Below the pieces are notes generated by a model that was not told the origin of the DNA, searched no databases, and saw only the letters and a list, made by a program, of their open reading frames with translations. From contig PMGM01000099.1 in assembly GCA_003158115.1 (NCBI GenBank), positions 1 through 21,047 on the forward strand: a DNA stretch of 21,047 bases, written 5' to 3'. Below are positions 7,558 through 16,015 of the stretch, one piece after another. Positions within the stretch are counted from its first letter, which is position 1. Every line of letters starts with the position of its first letter. The stretch is from Methanobacterium sp. (GTDB lineage: Archaea; Methanobacteriota; Methanobacteria; Methanobacteriales; Methanobacteriaceae). The position numbers and the translations under genes are program-made.

Positions 7558-8826
7558 TTATATTAAATCAGCTTTTACTAATTTTTCAATTATAGGGTAC
7601 AATTCCCATACAGGAACATCTATTATGTTACTTATATCAATCAGATCATGTTCTCCATCTGCATATGAAATAAAATTCATAATATCCTTGACTTTGAGTG
7701 AAGATGTTTTTGTACCAATTGTAGGGTATAATCCTCTTTTTCCCAGCTGGGGCTCTCCTAAACATTTAATTTTATATTTTTTATTCTCTTCTATGGTATT
7801 TAGACATTTTTTAAATATATTTAATGATCCAATTAATCCTTCAGCACTTACAATGTCAAGATTGTCTAAAGAAGTGTGATACTCGGGGTATGTTCCATAT
7901 TTACTTCTCATTATAGTACAAATAGGAAGATCAACTCCTGGAGAATTATATTGTCTTTCATCACTTCCTCTGTCTAGATATGTGTATTTAATAAAGTCTG
8001 GATGATCAAAAGATAAAATATTTAATGCTATTTTATCTGAATATGTATTTCCATTTCGTGTGGGGAGATATGAATAAGGTCCATTATCACCTACACAGGT
8101 AATATTGAATCCAGCAATAACATTCTCTTTTAGACTTTCTAAGTTTTTGCTAAGATAAATGATTGAGCCTATTGTTTCTGGAATGAATATAATACGATAA
8201 CTATACCTTCTGGGTTTACTCATAATCCATTTAGCTAGGAATGTGGATAAAACAGGCCCTGACAATTCATTATTTGCCATTGAAGGGTGACATACATAGG
8301 TTGAAATAAAAACTTCCTTCTTTGATCTTCCGGGAATAATTAGTTCCCCATAGGTTAATGAACCATCTTTTAATTCACTGTCAATAAAGACCTTGTAATT
8401 GCCTTCTTTAAGGTTATCTCTTTGTTTTTGAGAAATACAAAACCCCCAACGCTCTTTATAATAAGAAGTTACGTATGGAATTGCTTCAGGTTGTTCAGGA
8501 AGTGAATATAAATGTTCTTGTAGTTGAGAAAGAGTTAGGGTTTGATTGATGGGAGTTGAATAGCCAACTAGATGTAGATTATTCTCCTTAAAGTCGATGA
8601 TTTTATTTCCAGTTTCATCCATTATGTAAGCATCGACTACATTCCATTCTTTAGGTACTACCCAATCAAAAACTTTAGTTCCGGTTGATATTTCATGAAT
8701 TGTTATAGGAATATGATTTTGAATTATTTGAAGTGTTTCTCTGACCCCATTACCTGAAATACTTCTACATATTGGAAATAAATGTTCTATAAGTCGGTAC
8801 ATCTCCTTGCCTATATCATTTTTCAT
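7558..8826 (-). CDS. DUF4910/DUF2172 aminopeptidase-like protein
   Basis: The 422 residues match the DUF2172/DUF4910 family, zinc-peptidase-like proteins with an M28-type fold, usually found in surface-polysaccharide and sugar gene clusters. Visible landmarks are CHPSMANNELSG (residues 179-190, H180 a likely zinc ligand), E217 in FIPET, D285/D289 in DRGSDE, and H317 in YHTSLD. A C-terminal winged-helix-like segment (about 365-422) corresponds to the helix-turn-helix extension known in this family. No signal peptide is visible, so the protein acts in the cytosol. The true substrate of the family is not established; removal of an amino acid or acyl group from a sugar intermediate is an inference from context. 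The start at ATG 8826 has a strong ribosome site, GGAAGGGG (8831-8838), 4 bases upstream. It is convergent with the deacetylase gene and divergent from the GT2 gene. Confidence 0.88.
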   Translation of the reverse strand: MKNDIGKEMYRLIEHLFPICRSISGNGVRETLQIIQNHIPITIHEISTGTKVFDWVVPKEWNVVDAYIMDETGNKIIDFKENNLHLVGYSTPINQTLTLSQLQEHLYSLPEQPEAIPYVTSYYKERWGFCISQKQRDNLKEGNYKVFIDSELKDGSLTYGELIIPGRSKKEVFISTYVCHPSMANNELSGPVLSTFLAKWIMSKPRRYSYRIIFIPETIGSIIYLSKNLESLKENVIAGFNITCVGDNGPYSYLPTRNGNTYSDKIALNILSFDHPDFIKYTYLDRGSDERQYNSPGVDLPICTIMRSKYGTYPEYHTSLDNLDIVSAEGLIGSLNIFKKCLNTIEENKKYKIKCLGEPQLGKRGLYPTIGTKTSSLKVKDIMNFISYADGEHDLIDISNIIDVPVWELYPIIEKLVKADLI

Positions 8827-9285
8827 ATAACCCCTTCCAAATTTTAAACAAATTTTATTAATTAGTTTATTAAATTTAAAATGATTTTTCTAAACTAGAA
8901 ACCTCTAAATTTAATTATCTACATTCGTGTGAATTCCATATCAACTGTTTCTGCTTATATGAAATAAAATTGTTATTAAATGGTTTCTGACTCATAATTT
9001 ATAAATTTTGTTTAAAATGCTTTTTATTACCGTAATGAATTTTTTCTAAGTTAACTACCAATGAAAAGTTATCTGTGGTTAATTGTTATTTTATGAATAC
9101 TTTTCAATAATTAAATTGGTATCATATGAGTTAATAATCAGAGATATAAAAGCTATTATCAATTGTAATTGAAAAAAATTTAAATAAAATAATGTTCATA
9201 TTATGAATTGAGTACTACTTTTAAGTTTATTGAATATAATTTAGAACATCCATTTAAATCAAAAAATGAACAAATAGATGATTAA
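8827..9285. other. Divergent promoter region, no gene seen
   Basis: This AT-rich region separates the DUF4910 gene (minus) from the GT2 gene (plus). A plus-strand TATA-like element, GATATAAAAG (9142-9151), would give a leader of roughly 110 bases before the GT2 start. I see no RNA gene, repeat array or conserved structure. Confidence 0.4.
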
Positions 9286-10338
9286 ATGAGAGATAAACAT
9301 AGAGATCCAACTGTTGCAATAATTATACTAAATTGGAATGGGTGGGAAAATAGCATTGAATGCCTTGAATCGATCTATAAAGTAGATTATCCTCATTATC
9401 ATCTGATTCTTGTTGATAACGCATCAAAGGATGATTCAATAGAAAAAATTAGGGAATATTGTCGTGGAGATTTAAAAACAAATTCAAATTATGTTGAATA
9501 TACCCAACAAAATAAACCAATTTTTGTTAAAGAAGTAGATTATAATGAACTCATGCAAATTGAACTGGAAGAAGCGTTCATTAACAGTTCTAACCATGAA
9601 AATAATCTGTTATTCATAAAAAACGATATAAATTATGGTTTTGCTGAAGGGAACAATATTGCAATAAGATTTGCTATGAAAAAATTAAACCCGGACTATG
9701 TCTTACTTTTAAATAATGATACAGTTGTAGATAACAATTTTTTAAAGGAATTGATGGTGGTTGCTAAAAAAAGGGATAATATTGGATTTATTGGTCCGAA
9801 AATTTATTTTTATACTCCTGATGAGATTTCAAAGATCGTAACCTTTGCCGGAGGAGAGTTAAACAGAACTTCTTGTCAACCTCATCCCATAGGTGCTGAT
9901 CAAATAGATGATGGTAAATTTGATCTTGAAAAAAAGGTAGATTATGTTGAAGGTTCTTGTTTACTAATAAAAAATGAATTAATAAAGGAATTAGGTATTT
10001 TTGATCCAGAATATTTCACATATTGGGAAGAAATAGACTGGTGTATCAGGGGACAAAAGGCAGGATACGACTCAGTATATGCTCCCAAAGCGGTTATATG
10101 GCATAAAGGTCGTGCATCAGATTTAAGTGCCAATAGCATTTATTACATGATAAAAAACAGATTTTTATTCATGAAAAAGAATTCTCAAAAAACTCAGATA
10201 TTAACATCATCATTATACTATTTTGGTTATTATTTTTGGATAATACTCTTATCAGTAGCACTAGTGCATAAGGATGATAGTAAACAACGATCATTTCTTA
10301 AAGGTACCTATGATGGATTAAAAATATTAATAAGATAA
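9286..10338 (+). CDS. GT2 family glycosyltransferase
   Basis: This inverting family 2 glycosyltransferase has 350 residues and the architecture of rhamnosyltransferase-like (WbbL-type) enzymes. The GT-A core begins at residue 9 (VAIIILNWNGW) and includes VDNAS (43-47), the metal-binding LLLNNDT motif (140-146), the acceptor-side motif YWEEIDW (246-252) and H273 in WHKG. An extra segment of about 45 residues (about 60-105) between VDNAS and the core strand is longer than usual. Residues 305-327 are hydrophobic and may anchor the protein to the membrane at its C-terminus. The start at ATG 9286 has only a weak site (GATGATT). Its last 12 bases overlap tail-to-tail the stop end of the DUF2206-like gene. 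The donor sugar cannot be deduced. It likely adds a sugar to a lipid-linked or S-layer/pseudomurein-associated glycan on the cytosolic face. Confidence 0.92.
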   Translation: MRDKHRDPTVAIIILNWNGWENSIECLESIYKVDYPHYHLILVDNASKDDSIEKIREYCRGDLKTNSNYVEYTQQNKPIFVKEVDYNELMQIELEEAFINSSNHENNLLFIKNDINYGFAEGNNIAIRFAMKKLNPDYVLLLNNDTVVDNNFLKELMVVAKKRDNIGFIGPKIYFYTPDEISKIVTFAGGELNRTSCQPHPIGADQIDDGKFDLEKKVDYVEGSCLLIKNELIKELGIFDPEYFTYWEEIDWCIRGQKAGYDSVYAPKAVIWHKGRASDLSANSIYYMIKNRFLFMKKNSQKTQILTSSLYYFGYYFWIILLSVALVHKDDSKQRSFLKGTYDGLKILIR

Positions 10339-12543
10339 GACCCGAGATCCTCCATCATCAAAAATCCTGTTAGCATCAGTATAAGTTCCATTAAAGTAAG
10401 CAACTGGATTTGATCCCTTAGCTGCAATAGCAAATTGATTATAGTTCACATTAATCGTTCCTAAATATATATAAGCCGGTTGGGCGACAGGAGTAGCATT
10501 ACTTAAACTTAAATGATCCATGAAAAATCCATTCAATAGAAGAGATCGATAAAGATCAGCATATACATTAAATTCCAATTTATTACCATTTAACCATGAT
10601 GCTCCTGCAACTTCCATATTATTAAATCTTGGACCATCCATTGAACTCGACAAAGACATTGACGAGGGTTTATCATGGAATACTTCATAAATCACACCAC
10701 TATTAAATATGAGTGATATTGCCAGGAATATAGAGATTAATTTTAATGAATTTTTATAAACAGTTTTCTTTTCCCATTTATACCCTAATATCCTATTTAA
10801 AATTCTGAAAATTCCAATCCATCCCACCACAAAGAATATTGACAAGAATATAAGTGCTATCTGATAAAATCTCTCTGGATTAAGTGCACCAGCAAGGAAA
10901 GGAACAACAACTACCAAACCCAACATTAAAAAAGCCATAACAGAAAATAAACTGAAATTCTCATTAAATTTCATGTTTGTACGTCTGTACAATAATAAAA
11001 GAATTCCAATTCCAATCATAAATTCGATAAGTAATTGAAGATCGAGTGCAATGGATCTTAATAATGATTTTTCACTTGTTACAATACCCACAGTTGCAAG
11101 GGAATTTGGATTAAAAAAATATGTATAAACAGTTGATACTAGATTATTTACAGTAAAAAGTGTCAAATCAAAAAGCGCTGAACTTGAAAACACATAATAA
11201 TAAACAAGTGTCAATGTGATTATTAGAATCACTTGGAGTTTATAATCTAATTTTAAAATTTCCTCTTGATTATGCTTTACAAAGAAAAATTTTATGATTT
11301 TCCATCTCTCTAAAATAGGATGTTCATACGATAAGTTTAGATTCCTTAATGAAATAATCAGAAATGTACATACAAGTAAGAAAATGTAAATATAATCCAA
11401 TGAATAATGTGAAACTAAAAGCGCAGGGATAAAAATTATTATGAGTACTGTAAGAGGTTTTTTGTTTATTTTTTTACTAACCATAAGCATTATCATTAAA
11501 ACAACAAATAACTCTCCAATTTCCTGTCTTGCTAAATAAGGCATCTCCAAAAAAAACATAAAGACGGATATGAATAAGAAGCATCCCATAAAAGCTATTT
11601 TACTGTTAGTTTGCCCTTTGAATATTGAATATAAACCCAATGGAACAAATGAGAAAATGATGGGATAAATTACTTTAAAAATATTAACAATACTCGTACT
11701 TGAGATCTTGGAAAATATTGGTACAACAATAACTAAACTCAGCATTGAGTTGAGTATTTGAGGAACTGAAAAGTTCCAATAAGAATTCATTAATACCCCG
11801 TTAGAAAAGTAATATTCCATGTTTATATCCCAACCATTAATATAACTTGTAATTAGAGATGATGAAAAAAGTAGAGATATGGAAAGTGAAAAAAGTGTTA
11901 GTGGATATAGTTTTTTAGGTATGAACTTATCAAAGGCGATCATTATTGGTACTACTGCAATTAAACAATACATAAACATTAAAATAATATTGTTCTGGTA
12001 ATAATTCATTGAATAAGTACCAAATATTGCTAAAAATGGAATTAAACACAAAAAGAGCATGGGATTTAATAATCCATCAAGATCCAGGTACACTGACTTA
12101 TTAATCTTTGTTTGTTTCATGTACCCATTAAGGAAATTAGTGGGGTTTTTATTCCAATGATAACATATAAAACATAAAATTAGTGTAAATAGTGTGAATG
12201 TAATCATTAAAGGTAGTGTTGAAAGCGGGTCATGTATTCCGAAGAAGGGATAGGTTAAATCTATTATCATTCCTAGAAACATTGTTACTGCTAGGCTCAA
12301 TCCAACCGAGTATAATAGATTTTCAATATTTCCCAAATTATGAATGTTTAAAATTCTAAGAATTAAAATTCCATTAATAAAAAATAATGATATGAAAGTT
12401 AATGTTTCACTTAATATAGGGATATACATTCCAATAAAATTTAAACCAACTGTTATCCATAGGCCTATCTGTATTATGAATATGAATATGAAGAGATCTT
12501 TGATATCCCAATTATTCATTTGAAATGGGTTTATTACTTTCAT
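10327..12543 (-). CDS. DUF2206-like polytopic membrane protein
   Basis: This protein has 738 residues and more than a dozen hydrophobic segments from residue 17 to about 625. A soluble C-terminal domain of about 110 residues follows, ending NRIFDDGGSRVLSY, and probably lies outside the cell. The overall pattern resembles archaeal DUF2206 membrane proteins, which look like GT-C glycosyltransferases or flippase-associated proteins; family assignment is from memory and moderate. Ribosome site GAGGAA stands 4 bases before ATG 12543, and only 24 bases separate it from the upstream GT4 gene, so the two are co-transcribed, probably together with the membrane protein gene ending at 13809. The last 12 bases overlap the end of the convergent GT2 gene. 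A role in moving or elongating a lipid-linked sugar at the outer face of the membrane is an inference. Confidence 0.8.
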   Translation of the reverse strand: MKVINPFQMNNWDIKDLFIFIFIIQIGLWITVGLNFIGMYIPILSETLTFISLFFINGILILRILNIHNLGNIENLLYSVGLSLAVTMFLGMIIDLTYPFFGIHDPLSTLPLMITFTLFTLILCFICYHWNKNPTNFLNGYMKQTKINKSVYLDLDGLLNPMLFLCLIPFLAIFGTYSMNYYQNNIILMFMYCLIAVVPIMIAFDKFIPKKLYPLTLFSLSISLLFSSSLITSYINGWDINMEYYFSNGVLMNSYWNFSVPQILNSMLSLVIVVPIFSKISSTSIVNIFKVIYPIIFSFVPLGLYSIFKGQTNSKIAFMGCFLFISVFMFFLEMPYLARQEIGELFVVLMIMLMVSKKINKKPLTVLIIIFIPALLVSHYSLDYIYIFLLVCTFLIISLRNLNLSYEHPILERWKIIKFFFVKHNQEEILKLDYKLQVILIITLTLVYYYVFSSSALFDLTLFTVNNLVSTVYTYFFNPNSLATVGIVTSEKSLLRSIALDLQLLIEFMIGIGILLLLYRRTNMKFNENFSLFSVMAFLMLGLVVVVPFLAGALNPERFYQIALIFLSIFFVVGWIGIFRILNRILGYKWEKKTVYKNSLKLISIFLAISLIFNSGVIYEVFHDKPSSMSLSSSMDGPRFNNMEVAGASWLNGNKLEFNVYADLYRSLLLNGFFMDHLSLSNATPVAQPAYIYLGTINVNYNQFAIAAKGSNPVAYFNGTYTDANRIFDDGGSRVLSY

Positions 12544-12567
12544 ATTTCCTCATTTATAACTTTTTAA

Positions 12568-13752
12568 TTAAAGACACTGATTATAGAGTTTTATATGTCT
12601 CTTAGCGATCATAGTAGGGTTAAGAGTGTTATTTGCAAAAATTTTTGAATTTTCTGACATCTCTCTTTGTTTCTCGGGATTTTCTAACAAGAATTTTATG
12701 GCACTTCTCCAACTTTCAACATTATCCTCACAAAATATGCCTCTAGATGAGTTGATGTACTCTGAAAATCCTTGATTTTTAGAACATATGATTGGCTTCC
12801 CTGAAATAAGTGACATGGTTAAAACTGCACTTGTTGAATGGTTAATCAGATAATCCAATCCTAAAAACTTTCTAAACCTGTACATTGTTGTTTTCTTTAA
12901 CCATGAACTAATTAATCTTGGTATTAACACTATTTTAGCTCTATCTATCTGGTTTATGAATTCATTATCTGTTACAAATCCAAGAAATTCTACCTTATCT
13001 TGAATACCTTCTTTTTTTATGATACTATCTAAATAAATTTCGTAACTTTTATCTACAATCTTACCCATGAAGACTAATTTGAAATTGTCATCTATATTGC
13101 TTACAGCTTTTAATATAATATCTTGACCTTTAAAAGGAGAAATATAACCAGGTACTAATATTCTGTTATCATCACTATCTGAATCAACTAAATTAGGATC
13201 TTTAGTATCTTCCAAACGATAAGCAGAAATAGGTATGCATCTTAGAGAGTTATTATTGAGATGATATCTAGTTTTATATTCTTCCATTGCAAAGTTATTG
13301 TGAAATATTAAATATTTTGATATTCTTTGAAATGCTTTATCAACTATATCGAAAGGATACATTATTGGAGTATTTGATAAATTTAAACCGAATGAATAGC
13401 ATTTGGAACACTTTAAATTGAAAGTATCAAAATTTCTGGCATCATGTACTGTTGTTATTATATTGGACATATCTTTTAATTTGTTATGGTGATCATCGAG
13501 TAAATGTAGTTGAAATTCATGTAAATTTGAGTTAGCAAGCTGAAAATGGGTAATATCATAATCTTCTGGTACATAGTTATTGGGTGAAATATAATTTATG
13601 TCTTCGTGTTTAATTGGCAGTTTATCAATTGAATTATTTGGAGATATAATACTCACATCTTTGCCTAAGTTCTGCAATTCAACTGCTAAAATCGCCGAAT
13701 ATATGCTTATACCCGTTTTTGGATCTTGAGGTGTGACTATTCCGATTTTCAT
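12568..13752 (-). CDS. GT4 family glycosyltransferase
   Basis: This is a 394-residue retaining glycosyltransferase with a GT-B fold. The N-terminal half starts MKIGIVTPQDPKTGISIYS, with the usual small-residue loop, and has H103 in TVHDARN. The C-terminal half has PGYISPFKGQD (201-211), FMGK, VEFLGFV, and the donor loop SGKPIICSKNQGFSE (317-331) with E331. The first Glu of the classic E-x7-E pair is not evident; the sequence there reads LTMSLISGKP. A C-x-x-C pair (C115/C118) in the acceptor half is unusual and could bind metal or form a disulfide. The ribosome site is modest (AAGGA, about 7 bases before ATG 13752). It lies 56 bases after the polytopic membrane gene and 24 bases before the DUF2206-like gene. 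Sugar specificity is unknown. Confidence 0.9.
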   Translation of the reverse strand: MKIGIVTPQDPKTGISIYSAILAVELQNLGKDVSIISPNNSIDKLPIKHEDINYISPNNYVPEDYDITHFQLANSNLHEFQLHLLDDHHNKLKDMSNIITTVHDARNFDTFNLKCSKCYSFGLNLSNTPIMYPFDIVDKAFQRISKYLIFHNNFAMEEYKTRYHLNNNSLRCIPISAYRLEDTKDPNLVDSDSDDNRILVPGYISPFKGQDIILKAVSNIDDNFKLVFMGKIVDKSYEIYLDSIIKKEGIQDKVEFLGFVTDNEFINQIDRAKIVLIPRLISSWLKKTTMYRFRKFLGLDYLINHSTSAVLTMSLISGKPIICSKNQGFSEYINSSRGIFCEDNVESWRSAIKFLLENPEKQREMSENSKIFANNTLNPTMIAKRHIKLYNQCL

Positions 13753-13808
13753 ATTTTTTCCTTGTTTATTGTTTGAGTTGTAAAATTTATAGTTATTTAT
13801 TTTTTTTA

Positions 13809-15338
13809 TTATTCAACTTTGAATACTATGTAATCTTGATTTTGATAGACTAATTTTAAGTTTGAAGGTAAGAGAGACGTTAAATTATCATTTTCATTGA
13901 AAAATATAAAAGCTCCATGACTAATTATAGGAATTGAGCTGGAGGAAAAGTTCAATCTTTTATCAAATACAAAGTATCCTACATTTTTTTGTGTTAGTTC
14001 TGAAGTTCTAAATCCCCACATTATAACATGTTCAGAGGATATAACATCTGCTATTGGCTGGTCTGTAGTTGTTAATATGAACTGGTTGGTAGCATAATTA
14101 TTTGATACTACCACAGATTTTTTATCACCATATTTTTCAAACCACCCTGCAAGTTCTGTATCTGAGCTTGTTGGCGGGGCTATCTGAGGAATTTTCATAT
14201 CAATTACTCCATAGGGTTCTGTGTTATAATTAGGTATGACTTGAAAATTTGTATCAGTAACTGTTGTAATTGCAAATAATGTTGAAATTAAAAATATTGT
14301 GATTAGAAATATAGTTCGGATAGATTTTGATGGAAATTCTGTTTTTTTATAATCATTATATAGATAATTTAATCCCATTCCACCAATAAGTGATAGGGGT
14401 AATAGCAAATGAATCAGAAGCCTTATTGTATAAACATGAATTCCAATCCAATAGGATTTACTTGCAAAGAAAATTACTATTATCCATACAAGAATAAATA
14501 TGTCCCGACAATCTCTCCTTTTGAGTGCAACAATTGACCCTGTAATAGCAAACATCAAAACAATTCCAAGATAAACCACATATTTAGGATCACTTATTGG
14601 ATCACTGAAGGGTAAAGGTGCCAAGTATTCAGTAGCTATGGTATTTAATATGGTGTTAGCAAAATTTGGATGGGTTATTAATGCTGCAATATATAAAATT
14701 AATGCTGCAATTAGGGGTAATGACAAGAATAAAGCATAATTCTTTAAAATTCTCTTCAAAAACTTTAATTCTCTGTTCAAAAGTCCAATAACCACAGTTA
14801 TTGTTGTTATTATAGTAAATAGTAGTAATGTTGTTTCTTGATGAGTTAATATCACTATTAAGAATAGTATACTTGATAATAGAGCATATTTATAATTTTT
14901 AGAATTAAGTGCCCGATAGTAAAGATAAATCACCAACGGGACAAATATAAGGGCCATTGATTCTGGAAGAGGTGATACAACCCTGCTGAAAAGATAGCTT
15001 GAAAGAATCAAAAATCCTGCTGAAATACCTGCAATATCTCCATAAAATTTTTTACCAACATAAGAAACTGATAAAAGAACAAAAAATGCCATAAAAGGTT
15101 GTATAAGACGTGCTACCTGAAAATAATTAATTTTCAGTATAGCACCTAAAAATACTATTATCAAACTAAAAAGTGGAGGATAATCTATTGGAGTTCCAGT
15201 AGGAGGATTAACTAATGGATCTACTAATGTAAATCCATAATGACTATAAATTTGAGCTATATGTATATGAAAAAATATATCTAGAGTTAATGGCCACTGA
15301 TTAGTTAATGTGGGGATTAAAGCTATTAAAAAAGCCAA
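13809..15338 (-). CDS. Polytopic membrane protein, GT-C-like, 5' end disrupted
   Basis: The frame given runs from a TTG (15338) and encodes 509 residues. About ten membrane segments (to about residue 350) are followed by an extracytoplasmic C-terminal domain. The early motif LDIFFHIHIAQIYSHYG, with Asp and His in the first loop after the first helix, resembles GT-C/STT3-like or PTPS-related membrane proteins; exact family not assigned. The TTG cuts the first helix short. The frame stays open upstream to 15452, adding a basic stretch and the start of the helix (KRIRIKKLLWIIPSIL), but contains no ATG, GTG or TTG there. A fitting start (15538 or 15547) lies in the neighbouring frame across a G7 tract, and one extra base would give a single protein of 576-579 residues. 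The gene is therefore frameshifted, phase-variable, or carries a sequencing error. It heads the operon with the GT4 and DUF2206-like genes. Confidence 0.8.
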   Translation of the reverse strand: MAFLIALIPTLTNQWPLTLDIFFHIHIAQIYSHYGFTLVDPLVNPPTGTPIDYPPLFSLIIVFLGAILKINYFQVARLIQPFMAFFVLLSVSYVGKKFYGDIAGISAGFLILSSYLFSRVVSPLPESMALIFVPLVIYLYYRALNSKNYKYALLSSILFLIVILTHQETTLLLFTIITTITVVIGLLNRELKFLKRILKNYALFLSLPLIAALILYIAALITHPNFANTILNTIATEYLAPLPFSDPISDPKYVVYLGIVLMFAITGSIVALKRRDCRDIFILVWIIVIFFASKSYWIGIHVYTIRLLIHLLLPLSLIGGMGLNYLYNDYKKTEFPSKSIRTIFLITIFLISTLFAITTVTDTNFQVIPNYNTEPYGVIDMKIPQIAPPTSSDTELAGWFEKYGDKKSVVVSNNYATNQFILTTTDQPIADVISSEHVIMWGFRTSELTQKNVGYFVFDKRLNFSSSSIPIISHGAFIFFNENDNLTSLLPSNLKLVYQNQDYIVFKVE

Positions 15339-15436
15339 AATACTTGGAATAATCCAGAGTAACTTTTTAATCCTGATACGTTTTAATCTTTCAAAATGTT
15401 CTACACTTTGAAGATCAGACTTGGGTTGAGGAACTA

Positions 15437-15547
15437 TTAATTCGCCCCCCCATTAATGGATATTGCCATCATAAGGAGCTTCTTCTTAATCCAGTCAATA
15501 TATCTAGTTTCAAAGGAATTTGATATTATAATCCTCATTTCGATCAT
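15437..15547 (-). pseudogene. Out-of-frame N-terminal segment of the membrane protein gene
   Basis: An open frame of 36 codons starts at ATG 15547 (a second in-frame ATG lies at 15538). It runs through MRIIISNSFETRYIDW and KKKLLMMAISINGG, then ends at TAA (15439-15437) just past the G7 tract. Adding one G (or removing two) joins it exactly to the frame of the gene ending at 13809. There is no clear ribosome site ahead of it. It could instead be a tiny independent peptide, but the downstream gene then has no good start. Confidence 0.5.
15445..15451 (-). repeat. G7 homopolymer at the membrane protein frameshift
   Basis: Seven C's on the plus strand (G7 in the coding direction) are preceded by ATT AAT and followed by CGAA. 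The context AATGGGGGGG is the same as in the deacetylase gene at 4970-4979. The frame upstream of the tract is +1 relative to the frame downstream. Confidence 0.65.
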
Positions 15548-16015
15548 TTGATTAACTGATTTTATCCAATTAACATTTTAAAATTAAATTTACAACATAC
15601 TTTTGGAGTTATAAAGATCAATTGTTGAAATTTACAATGTTATAACAGAATTATTCCATTTCATGAAGGTAATATCTTAATATGTACATGATTATTAATA
15701 AATTTTTATAATAATTAGTCTAATGATACATCATTCAAAAATTATTAGTTTAGATAGTTAATTAAGATGAATTAGTAGAAAATTACTAAATAATAACAAT
15801 AATTGAAAAGTTAAGGTTTTTAAATCAAGTTTTCAGTTTAGAAATGAAAGCAACAAAAAAATTATTTACAAAACTCTATCACCAAATAGGTTAAAAAAGT
15901 GTTACATATTAATCAAACAGGAGATATTTATATTAGAATTAAAACTAATTTAGTTAATCCGATTTTTTATTATTTTGATATTATTGAAATAGAAAATTTA
16001 ATATTTTTTACTAAA
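15548..16015. other. AT-rich gap between membrane protein and polysialyltransferase-like genes
   Basis: No gene is seen in either strand. GTTATAA (15608-15614) and TTATAAC (15640-15646) form an inverted pair, and the left one could serve as the TATA box for the minus-strand operon, giving a leader of about 40 bases to ATG 15547. Downstream of the gene that ends at 16016 the minus strand has no clear hairpin. Confidence 0.35.
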
